A DNA stretch of 19,630 nt from JBFISM01 sp041608535. GTDB taxonomy: Bacteria; Actinomycetota; Acidimicrobiia; Spongiisociales; UBA5794. The stretch lies in the NCBI GenBank assembly GCA_041608535.1, contig JBFISM010000062.1:1-19630 (forward strand). The letters run 5' to 3'. Below, piece by piece: positions 7,751-13,881 of this stretch (its first letter is position 1; each line of letters begins with the position of its first letter). The notes under the pieces were generated by a model. It worked only from the letters and a program-made list of their open reading frames with translations. It searched no databases and had not been told where the DNA came from. The position numbers and the translations under genes were made by a program.

Positions 7751-8161
7751 ATGGAGTTTTCGGTCTATTACGAGTTTGCGATCACCCGCCGCATTCCGTG
7801 GGACGACGAATCGGAGCGACTGCGCCAGCACATCGCAGATGTGCGTGAGACGATCAGTCGCAATCCAGACGTCGAAGCCGTCACCGTGCGGTCCGATCTC
7901 GCCAAGGCACAGACGGTCTTCGAGTTCCGTGTCTTCGGGTCACATCGCGAAGTCGTCGAAGATCATGTCCCGCAACTCGTAGCCGAAGCGATCCGAGACG
8001 CCGGGGCCTATCACCAAGGCATGATGTCGCACGACGTCGAGGTGCGACTCCGTCCCAAGCCGCGCCGGTTGTCCGGACTGCGGACGCCCAGCTGGCGAGT
8101 ACGGCGCTCTTCGATCGTTTTCGAGCGTGGTGCGGCTCATTCGGTGTCGGCGACCGGCTGA
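7751..8161 (+). CDS. Hypothetical protein between tpiA and gpmA
   Basis: This 136-residue protein is not recognised. It starts with a segment that could form a beta strand (EFSVYYEFAITR), then an acidic helix and a second strand-helix unit (VFEFRVFGSH, then HVPQLVAEAIRDAG). This suggests a small alpha/beta fold of about 100 residues with a basic, Arg-rich tail (RPKPRRLSGLR). There is no signal peptide or membrane segment. ATG 7751 is preferred to ATG 7739 because GGAG lies 6 nt before 7751, whereas the purine run before 7739 touches that codon. Codon use matches the neighbours, so it looks like a real gene. Its place between glycolytic genes does not prove a metabolic role. Confidence 0.7.
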   Translation: MEFSVYYEFAITRRIPWDDESERLRQHIADVRETISRNPDVEAVTVRSDLAKAQTVFEFRVFGSHREVVEDHVPQLVAEAIRDAGAYHQGMMSHDVEVRLRPKPRRLSGLRTPSWRVRRSSIVFERGAAHSVSATG

Positions 8162-8177
8162 TTCGCTCCGGCGCTTT

Positions 8178-8195
8178 CCGCCCCGAGCGGGGCGG
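8178..8195 (+). terminator. GC-rich hairpin before gpmA
   Basis: CCGCCCC at 8178-8184 pairs with GGGGCGG at 8189-8195 around GAGC, and TTCTAGATT follows. It could end the upstream transcript. The bases after it also form the candidate gpmA -10 box, so termination and promoter signals appear compressed together. Confidence 0.35.
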
Positions 8196-8198
8196 TTC

Positions 8199-8204
8199 TA
8201 GATT
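8199..8204 (+). promoter_or_regulatory. Candidate -10 box for leaderless gpmA
   Basis: TAGATT ends 6 nt before the gpmA ATG at 8211, the same spacing as TATCAT before uvrC. GGGAG lies only 1 nt from the ATG, too close to serve as a normal ribosome binding site. A leaderless transcript is the simplest reading. No good -35 box is seen. Confidence 0.35.
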
Positions 8205-8210
8205 GGGAGC

Positions 8211-8957
8211 ATGACCTATACCATCGTCTTGCTTCGCCATGGCCAGAGCGTCTGGAACCTGGAGAACGTCTTCACCGGGTGGACGGACGTGGAGCTCACC
8301 GATCACGGGATCGCCGAAGCCAAGCAGGGCGGGGCGCTCATGGCCGACGCCAACCACGTCTTCGACATCGTCCACACATCCGTGCTGCGCCGCGCCATCC
8401 ACACTGGGCAAGTGGCGCTCGACGAGATGGGGCTCGGCTGGATTCCGATGCGCAAGCATTGGCGGCTCAACGAGCGCCACTACGGGGCTCTGCAGGGACT
8501 CAACAAGACCGAGACGGCGGAACGTCACGGGGCCGAGCAGGTCCACGAATGGCGGAGGTCCTACGACGTCGCACCACCACCGCTGGAGCTCGAAGACCCG
8601 CGCCATCCCCGCCACGATCCACGCTACGCGTGGTTGCCGAGCGAGCGACTCCCGGCCTCCGAGTGTCTTGCGGATGTCGTGGAGCGGATGCTGCCCTACT
8701 GGTACGACGCCATCGTTCCCGACGTTCGAGAAGGCAAGCAGGTGCTCATTGCTGCGCACGGCAACAGCCTGCGCGCCCTGGTCAAGCACCTCGACGACGT
8801 CAGCGAAGCTGAGATCACAGGCCTCAACATCCCCACCGGTGTGCCGCTCGTGTACACCCTCGACGATGACCTGAAACCGATCTCCAGCCAGTACCTGGGG
8901 GACCCGGAGGAAGTGGCCGCCGCAGCCGAGGCGGTGGCCAACCAAGCCAAGGTCTGA
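8211..8957 (+). CDS. gpmA: 2,3-bisphosphoglycerate-dependent phosphoglycerate mutase
   Basis: GpmA interconverts 3-phosphoglycerate and 2-phosphoglycerate through a phosphohistidine intermediate. The 248-residue protein is a typical dPGM of the histidine phosphatase superfamily. It has LLRHGQSVWN with phospho-accepting H10, FTGWTDVELTDHG, the acid/base E88 in LNERHYGALQGLNK, and the second histidine H183 in LIAAHGNSLRALVKHL. The family C-terminal tail is present (GVPLVYTLD, then QYLGD). It sits between the gap-pgk-tpiA operon and secG and so adds the next glycolytic step to the cluster. That position is not part of the standard gap-pgk-tpiA-secG arrangement. Confidence 0.96.
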   Translation: MTYTIVLLRHGQSVWNLENVFTGWTDVELTDHGIAEAKQGGALMADANHVFDIVHTSVLRRAIHTGQVALDEMGLGWIPMRKHWRLNERHYGALQGLNKTETAERHGAEQVHEWRRSYDVAPPPLELEDPRHPRHDPRYAWLPSERLPASECLADVVERMLPYWYDAIVPDVREGKQVLIAAHGNSLRALVKHLDDVSEAEITGLNIPTGVPLVYTLDDDLKPISSQYLGDPEEVAAAAEAVANQAKV

Positions 8958-9027
8958 ATCGCTCGACGGCCGTGCCCTCCGCGGTCTGCGTCCTCTCCTG
9001 CGACCTGGAGCCTGCTACCCGCAAAGT

Positions 9028-9056
9028 TTGCATAGATGCGGGAGAACATCCATACT
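9028..9056 (+). promoter_or_regulatory. Candidate sigma-70-type promoter for secG
   Basis: TTGCAT at 9028-9033 and CATACT at 9051-9056 are separated by 17 nt and resemble -35 and -10 boxes. The predicted start would be near 9063, just before the hairpin at 9067-9088. A second stem (CCCGCA 9019-9024 with TGCGGG 9037-9042) overlaps the promoter. Confidence 0.3.
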
Positions 9057-9066
9057 TGACCCCTGG

Positions 9067-9088
9067 AACCCGCATCGAGGTGCGGGTT
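9067..9088 (+). terminator. Hairpin between gpmA and secG
   Basis: AACCCGCA at 9067-9074 pairs perfectly with TGCGGGTT at 9081-9088 around TCGAGG, followed by TCC. It may terminate gpmA transcription or form the secG leader. Transcript-end mapping would distinguish these. Confidence 0.45.
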
Positions 9089-9111
9089 TCCTGTGAGAAA
9101 GGCACTCTGTC

Positions 9112-9342
9112 GTGGCCGGAATAGTCGCCGCTTTCCACGCTCTCGTATCGCTCGGACTCATCTTCTTGATCCTGCTCCATGCAGGACGGGGCGGTGGGAT
9201 GTCCGACATGTTCGGCGGGGGCTTCAGCAGTGGAGGGTTCTCCGGGTCGACGGTCGTGGAACGCAACCTCGACCGATTGACCGTGTTCGCCTCGGTTCTC
9301 TTCGCAATCACCACGTTCACGCTCACCTGGCTGTGGCGCTGA
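9112..9342 (+). CDS. secG: Preprotein translocase subunit SecG
   Basis: SecG is the small accessory subunit of the SecYEG membrane channel. The 76-residue protein has two hydrophobic helices (about residues 4-24 and 56-74). Between them is a Gly/Ser-rich loop with the family pattern LLHAGRGGGMSDMFGGG. The start is GTG 9112; an ATG 18 residues further in the loop would remove the first helix. It is the last gene of the conserved gap-pgk-tpiA-secG neighbourhood. Length, topology and position agree well with the family. Confidence 0.93.
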   Translation: MAGIVAAFHALVSLGLIFLILLHAGRGGGMSDMFGGGFSSGGFSGSTVVERNLDRLTVFASVLFAITTFTLTWLWR

Positions 9343-9394
9343 GTTGACGCGACCCCGGCGCCAGGGCCTGGAGACTCGCTAAGGAGGCACCAAG

Positions 9395-11209
9395 TTGACT
9401 CGTGTGTGGCGCAGCCGCACCGTCGCGTGGGTCGCCGCTCTCCTCGTGTTTGCCCTCGTCGCCGCTGCGTGCGCCAATCGAGAGGATGCCGAGCCCGAGC
9501 AGACGACCGCAGCCCCCGTTACCACCGCAGCTCCAGAGACGACCACCACGGCTCCTCCCGCCACCACGACGACGGCGCCACCGCAGACCACGACCACCGA
9601 ACCCGCAGGCCCGCAGTACGGCGGCGAGGTTGTGTTCGGCCACGACCAGGAACCTGCCACGCTCAACCCGCTCGTGCCCGGTGGCAACAACCCCACGGTG
9701 TGGACGGCAGCGCAGCAATACCTGGCCGGCGCCTATGACATCGACGGGTTCACGCTCGAGCTGATACCAGACCTGCTGACCGAACTGCCGACGCTCGACA
9801 ACGGCGGCGTCATCCTCAACGAAGACGGCACCATGACCGTCAACTACCAGATCCGGGAGGAGGCGGTGTGGAGCGATGGTGTCCCTGTGTCCGGCGAGGA
9901 CTTCCTGTTCACCCTCGACCTTCATCTCGATCCCGAATTGCCCGTCGATGACACGCTGTATGAAGACGTGATCGCCACTGAGGTCGGACCCAAGACCTTC
10001 TCGTTCACGTTGGCGGCGCCGACCGTGCAGTACGAGCTGATGTTCGACTATGTCGTGCCGAAACACGATGTCGAGGGCTCGGATTTCGTCTCTGACTGGA
10101 ATGACGAGCCGTGGGTGTCCGCCGGGCCGTTCGTTTTCGAGTCTTGGATCAAAGGTGAGTCACTCACCGTGGTGCGTAACGAGAACTATTGGAAAACAGA
10201 TGCGGAGGGCAATCAGCTCCCGTACCTCGACCGGGTCACCACTCGGTTCATCCCCGGCACCGCAGCACTGATCGATGCCTTCCGCGCTCGTGAGGTCGAC
10301 GTCATCAACCCGCCGCCGGATACGGCAGCCATCGATGCCCTCGAGGAGTCCGAGTTCGAGGGTGCCGTTGTCGAGGTGCTGAAAGGCACGACCTGGGAGC
10401 ATCTCAACTTCCAGTTCGGGCCCGGGCGTTTCGAACGCAACGAGAACTCCCCGAACGAAAGCCTCGCCTACCGCAAGGCAGTCGCTCACCTCATCGACAA
10501 GGAACTGATCGTCGACGAGATCCTCGACGGGCAGGTCGAGCCGCTCGACTCATTCGTCGAGGCGTACATCCCCCAGCTCTCAGCAGGTGCCTGGGCACAG
10601 TACGACTACGACGTCGAGAAAGCGGTTGCGCTCGTGGAGGAAGCAAAGGCCGAGCTCGGCGTGGACACGATCACAACGGTGTTTTCGACGACCTCGAACA
10701 GCGATGCCCGGGTGCAGCTGGCCATCTTGCTCGAGGACATGTTCGCCGCGGCTGGCATCGAGTACGACACCGAGCTCGAGGATTCGCAGCTCTTCTTCGG
10801 GGAGACGCTCGACGACGGAATGTGGGATCTCGGTGAGTGGGCGTGGGTCGGGTCGCCGGGATTCTCAGGTGTGATCGAGATCATGGATGTGTTCGATCCG
10901 CAATCGCCGCCACCAGAGGGCTCCAACTACTACCGCTGGGGCTCGCCGGATTCGGTCCTGGTCGACGAGAGCACGCAGCGGCTTGCCGAGATCCGCGATT
11001 TGATCAACACCTCGGTCGATTCGGCCGTGCTCGAGCCACTGCTCGCCGAGGCGGAGCAGATCCTCGCTGACCAGGTTGTGATCATCCCGCTGTTCTCCCG
11101 GCTCGACGCAGCTGCTTTCTGGGCCGACGAGATCGGGGGCTTCAAGCACAACGCATCAGATGCCGGCCTGATGTGGAACATCGAGGAGTGGTATCGCCTC
11201 GACCAATAG
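9395..11209 (+). CDS. ABC transporter solute-binding lipoprotein, family 5 (peptide type)
   Basis: The 604-residue protein is the extracytoplasmic binding component of a dipeptide/oligopeptide-type (DppA/OppA, SBP_bac_5) importer. The N-terminus is a lipoprotein signal with LVAAAC, placing the lipidated cysteine at C26. A Thr/Pro/Ala-rich linker (about 36-72) tethers the domain to the membrane. Binding-domain signatures are DLLTELPTLDNG, VWSDGVPVSGEDFLFTLD, SAGPFVFESWIKGE and YRKAVAHLIDKELI. TTG 9395 is preceded by AAGGAGG at good spacing, which decides the start. No permease or ATPase gene is near, so its partners must lie elsewhere. The ligand cannot be predicted. Confidence 0.92.
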   Translation: MTRVWRSRTVAWVAALLVFALVAAACANREDAEPEQTTAAPVTTAAPETTTTAPPATTTTAPPQTTTTEPAGPQYGGEVVFGHDQEPATLNPLVPGGNNPTVWTAAQQYLAGAYDIDGFTLELIPDLLTELPTLDNGGVILNEDGTMTVNYQIREEAVWSDGVPVSGEDFLFTLDLHLDPELPVDDTLYEDVIATEVGPKTFSFTLAAPTVQYELMFDYVVPKHDVEGSDFVSDWNDEPWVSAGPFVFESWIKGESLTVVRNENYWKTDAEGNQLPYLDRVTTRFIPGTAALIDAFRAREVDVINPPPDTAAIDALEESEFEGAVVEVLKGTTWEHLNFQFGPGRFERNENSPNESLAYRKAVAHLIDKELIVDEILDGQVEPLDSFVEAYIPQLSAGAWAQYDYDVEKAVALVEEAKAELGVDTITTVFSTTSNSDARVQLAILLEDMFAAAGIEYDTELEDSQLFFGETLDDGMWDLGEWAWVGSPGFSGVIEIMDVFDPQSPPPEGSNYYRWGSPDSVLVDESTQRLAEIRDLINTSVDSAVLEPLLAEAEQILADQVVIIPLFSRLDAAAFWADEIGGFKHNASDAGLMWNIEEWYRLDQ

Positions 11210-11252
11210 GCGAGGATGCTGCAGTCAGATCCACGCCGGTGAGGAGGTCCTC

Positions 11253-11687
11253 GTGATCGAACAGCTCGAACCGCTCGTGGGAACCGAGATCGGGGTGTCG
11301 GATTGGTTCGAGATCACCCAGGACCGCATCGATGCGTTCGCCGACGCCACCAACGATCACCAGTGGATCCACGTCGACGAGGAGCGGGCGGCGGCGGGAC
11401 CCTTTGGCTCCACCATCGCGCACGGTTTCCTCACGCTCTCGCTGCTCGTCGATCTCGTGACGATGCCGGAGGTCGAAGGCGTCGCCATGGGCATCAACTA
11501 CGGGCTCGACCGGGTTCGCTTCATCAGCCCGGTCCGGGTCGGGTCACGCATCAGGGCGCGCACGGTTCTCAAGGAGGCGACGGCCATCGAGGGAGGGGTG
11601 CACTTGAAAGCCGAGGTGACCGTGGAGCTCGAAGGATCCGACCGCCCTGCGCTCGTTGCCGACACCCTGACGAGGTACTACGGCTGA
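11253..11687 (+). CDS. MaoC-type (R)-specific enoyl-CoA hydratase
   Basis: This 144-residue hot-dog-fold protein belongs to the MaoC/PhaJ dehydratases, which add water to trans-2-enoyl-CoA in fatty-acid metabolism. The hydratase motif DATNDHQWIHVD gives the catalytic pair D35 and H40 with the D-x4-H spacing known from PhaJ. It continues with the conserved GPFGSTIAHGFLTLSL. The C-terminal half has the expected NYGLDRVRFISPVRVGSRIR strand and turn. GTG 11253 follows a GAGGAGG ribosome binding site. It lies 43 nt after the binding-protein gene, possibly in one transcript, though the two functions show no obvious link. Confidence 0.93.
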   Translation: MIEQLEPLVGTEIGVSDWFEITQDRIDAFADATNDHQWIHVDEERAAAGPFGSTIAHGFLTLSLLVDLVTMPEVEGVAMGINYGLDRVRFISPVRVGSRIRARTVLKEATAIEGGVHLKAEVTVELEGSDRPALVADTLTRYYG

Positions 11688-11698
11688 CACCTCGGCGG

Positions 11699-11735
11699 TA
11701 TACTCCCGCTTCGGCTTGGCCTTCCCGCCAAGCCG
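11699..11735 (+). promoter_or_regulatory. -10 box and leader hairpin in front of tRNA-Leu
   Basis: TATACT at 11699-11704 is close to the consensus -10 box and suits a start near 11711. No well-spaced -35 box was found. The predicted tRNA leader begins with a perfect 9-bp hairpin: CGGCTTGGC at 11712-11720 and GCCAAGCCG at 11727-11735. The stem could instead be the terminator of the MaoC gene, which stops at 11687. Confidence 0.4.
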
Positions 11736-11739
11736 CAAC

Positions 11740-11824
11740 GTCGGAGTGGCGGAATTGGTAGACGCGCTAGGTTGAGGGCCTAGTGGGAGAGTATCCCGTG
11801 GAGGTTCGAGTCCTCTCTCCGACA
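11740..11824 (+). tRNA. tRNA-Leu (anticodon GAG)
   Basis: The 85-nt sequence folds as a class II tRNA. Acceptor arms GTCGGAG (11740-11746) and CTCCGAC (11817-11823) pair fully, with discriminator A at 11824. The anticodon stem CTAGG/CCTAG holds the loop TTGAGGG, which gives anticodon GAG for CUC/CUU leucine codons. A long variable arm with GGGA and TCCC follows, as expected for leucine. The T-arm is GAGG, TTCGAGT, CCTC. The 3' CCA is not encoded. The 3' part is duplicated downstream, as listed separately. Confidence 0.97.
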
Positions 11825-11990
11825 CAAGCCCGCCGCCCCCTTCGTCTCGATCCCTGTTCGGGATCGAGTCTCGCCCATCGGCTTGCGTTGACGTCGTTGC
11901 GCCCGATGGTTGTGGTTGTTGCCGGTTGGGTGGTTCGTTGTGGTCAGGGGTGGATCAGCGAGGGTTCGAGTCCTCTCTCCGACACAAGCC
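11803..11990. repeat. 28-bp direct repeat of the tRNA-Leu 3' end (attachment-site-like)
   Basis: The sequence starting GGTTCGAGTCCTCTCTCCGA at 11803-11830 is repeated without mismatch at 11963-11990. It covers the T-loop, the 3' acceptor arm and 6 nt of flank. Tyrosine integrases typically use tRNA 3' ends as attB and leave such duplications. The 160-bp spacing is too short for an intact element, so this looks like the scar of a deleted or nested insertion. The far copy lacks the rest of the tRNA and would not make a functional tRNA. Confidence 0.75.
11846..11868 (+). terminator. Hairpin after tRNA-Leu
   Basis: CTCGATCCC at 11846-11854 pairs perfectly with GGGATCGAG at 11860-11868 around TGTTC. 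Its position 22 nt after the tRNA suggests a terminator, although no U-run follows. The loop resembles the GTTC loop of the repeat hairpins at the left end of the window. Confidence 0.5.
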
Positions 11991-11992
11991 TC

Positions 11993-12382
11993 AAGAATCG
12001 AACGCGCCGATGGAGCGAGCAACTTCGGGGGCGAGAGTACGAGATCGAGGTCCGCGAGCGGCGAGTGGAGGCAGCGGCTAAGTGGGTATCGCAGCCCGCC
12101 CAGACCCGGATCAAGACCGGCCGCAACGAACGCTGCCCGTGCGGGTCGGGCCTGAAGTACAAGCACTGTCACGGGCTGCCTGGTCGGGCACAAGATGGCG
12201 CTCCCAGATATGTCTGGCTAGTGCAGATTGCCGGATCCAGAGCGCCGGTTGGCGCTGAGCTCGGTTCCGCCGATCGTCGTTATGCGCTATCTCTCGGCTC
12301 GATGGTATTCCTTCCGGATAGCGGGGCGGGTAGCCCCTGCCTGCTCTGCTCGGAGCGAGGTGCGCCATATGGGGGGGCGTAG
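11993..12382 (+). pseudogene. Gene fragment encoding a SEC-C zinc-binding motif
   Basis: The frame ending at TAG 12380-12382 encodes an Arg/Glu-rich helical stretch, then TGRNERCPCGSGLKYKHCHG, a clear SEC-C motif. Its metal ligands are encoded near 12134-12136, 12140-12142 and 12167-12172 in the C-x-C-x8-C-H pattern. SEC-C motifs bind zinc, close the C-terminus of SecA, and also occur in many small proteins. Upstream, the frame runs into the duplicated tRNA end, so the natural N-terminus is missing; GTG 12065 is the only plausible local start. Residues after the motif look unlike a normal C-terminus. It is probably cargo of the element that inserted at tRNA-Leu, now truncated. Confidence 0.5.
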
Positions 12383-12384
12383 GG

Positions 12385-12519
12385 GTGCGACTCCGCCGAA
12401 CGCTGGGCTACGAAGACGATGGTGCCTCCGACCTGGCGGCGCTGCTGGAGACCTTCACGGAACGCGCAGGCGAACCTGACGTACTGTCCGCACGGGCACT
12501 GGTCGAGGCGACGCTGTAG
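12385..12519 (+). CDS. Small hypothetical ORF or gene fragment, 44 residues
   Basis: GTG 12385 to TAG 12519 reads a plausible helical peptide (LGYEDDGASDLAALLE, then AGEPDVLSARALVEATL) with high third-position GC, so it looks like once-coding DNA. It is not recognised. No convincing ribosome binding site is present, and the frame is closed by a stop at 12331. It is most likely a remnant of the debris next to tRNA-Leu. Nothing coding is seen in 12520-12665. Confidence 0.3.
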   Translation: MRLRRTLGYEDDGASDLAALLETFTERAGEPDVLSARALVEATL

Positions 12520-12665
12520 TCGACGCCCCTCGCCGCGCTGGCTGAATCCGACTGGGCTGAGCGGCCAGGGAGCCGCGACGCGCCACCGCGAATCGCCCTC
12601 AGCTCGGCATCGGTCCGTGACGCTGCAGGCGAAGGGCCTGTTGAACCGCCCGTGGCGACCGACTG

Positions 12666-13880
12666 TCAGCTGCGTCCCGCGAGGAGCCAGGTGTCCATGG
12701 AACCTTTGCCTTTGACTTCGATGGTGCCGCGGGGTTCGAAGGCGTAGCCGTTGCCCGCAAGCAACTCGTAGGTGGCCGGGGACACCTGGATCTGGCCGGG
12801 AAGCCCACCCGACTCCATCCGGGACGCCGTGTTGACGGTGTCGCCCCACAGGTCGTAGGCGAACTTGTGGGTCCCGATGATCCCTGCCACTACCGGCCCC
12901 GAGTTGATCCCGATCCGTAGCTCGAGCCGCTTGCCGTCGAAGTCGGTCGACGCCATGTAGTTGCGGATCCGCAACGCCCGCTCGGCGATCGCCTCCGCAT
13001 GATCGGCGCGGGGTACCGGGACCCCTGAGGCGACCATGTACTCGTCACCGACGGTCTTGATCTTCTCCAACCCGAGCTCTTCGACGAACTCGTCGAACTT
13101 GGTGAACACCTGATTCAACAAGCCGACGAGTTCTGGTGGGGTCATGGTGGCCGACATCGGGGTGAACCCGACCACGTCGGCGAACAACACTGAGGCGTGG
13201 GGGAAGTCGTCGGCGATCATCGACGTGTCGCTCTTCAACCGGCTCGCGATCTCATCCGGCAGGATGTTGTGCAACAAGTCATCGGACTCCTGCTGAAACC
13301 GATCCCGCTGCCGCACGAAATACACCATTGCCACGATGACTATGAAGCTCAGGGAAACGAGATTGAAAGCTGCGGTGACCTCTGGATCTGCCAGCTCGTA
13401 CACCGGGTCAACCCAATTGGGGAGCAGCGCAGCCACGATGAAGGACACTATGAAGGCGCCAAACCACCACAGTGCGGTGCGGATACCGAACAGAACCAGA
13501 ATGAGGAGCACGACCGCCATCCCAAACACCGATTCGAGGCCCGACTCGAACAAGCCGCCGGCCATGACGGCCTTCACCATTCCCTGAAGGAAGACGTAGC
13601 CGAGGAAGATCTGAACCAGCGGAACGAACCATCGAGGTCTCCAACTGATCGCTATCAGGAAAGCGGGTAACAGGATGATCCCGATCAGGTTGATGCCGAC
13701 GCTCCAGGCCCCTCCCTCCTCGGCGCCCCCAACGGTGGCCAGCAGCGTCAGAGTGGTCCCCATCCACGAGACGGCGACGAAGATGCGTCGCTTGCTGCGC
13801 TGCTCGGGCGACTCCTCCGGGTAGGCGCCGAAGTGGAGCATCCATTCCCAGGCGCCGCGCAGACGCTGCCGGAGGCCCAT
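12666..13880 (-). CDS. Membrane-anchored class III adenylate cyclase (second of tandem pair)
   Basis: The 404-residue protein probably converts ATP to cAMP. About six hydrophobic segments (roughly residues 33-188) form the membrane part. A linker helix with FVRQRDRFQQESDDLLHNIL leads into the cyclase domain (about 225-404). Metal-binding aspartates are D235 (FADVVGFT) and D279 (TVGDEYM). The adenine-selecting pair is K275 and D343 (YDLWGD), and the transition-state residues are N350 and R354. All are present, so it should be active as a homodimer and specific for ATP rather than GTP. The ATG lies 1 nt after the stop of the upstream paralogue (TGA-c-ATG on the minus strand), so translation is probably coupled. 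Confidence 0.93.
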   Translation of the reverse strand: MGLRQRLRGAWEWMLHFGAYPEESPEQRSKRRIFVAVSWMGTTLTLLATVGGAEEGGAWSVGINLIGIILLPAFLIAISWRPRWFVPLVQIFLGYVFLQGMVKAVMAGGLFESGLESVFGMAVVLLILVLFGIRTALWWFGAFIVSFIVAALLPNWVDPVYELADPEVTAAFNLVSLSFIVIVAMVYFVRQRDRFQQESDDLLHNILPDEIASRLKSDTSMIADDFPHASVLFADVVGFTPMSATMTPPELVGLLNQVFTKFDEFVEELGLEKIKTVGDEYMVASGVPVPRADHAEAIAERALRIRNYMASTDFDGKRLELRIGINSGPVVAGIIGTHKFAYDLWGDTVNTASRMESGGLPGQIQVSPATYELLAGNGYAFEPRGTIEVKGKGSMDTWLLAGRS

Positions 13881-13881
13881 G

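Noticed and set aside
5764..7752. 662-codon open frame antisense to pgk and tpiA
   Set aside because: Low-complexity composition, no domains, and complete overlap with two certain enzymes.
11946..11959. Similarity of AGGGGTGGATCAGC to the start of the tandem repeat
   Set aside because: The shared stretch is only 11-14 nt and the surrounding sequence does not align, so a family relation is not supported.
12228..12479. 83-codon open frame overlapping the SEC-C fragment
   Set aside because: No motif, atypical composition, and overlap with a better supported frame.
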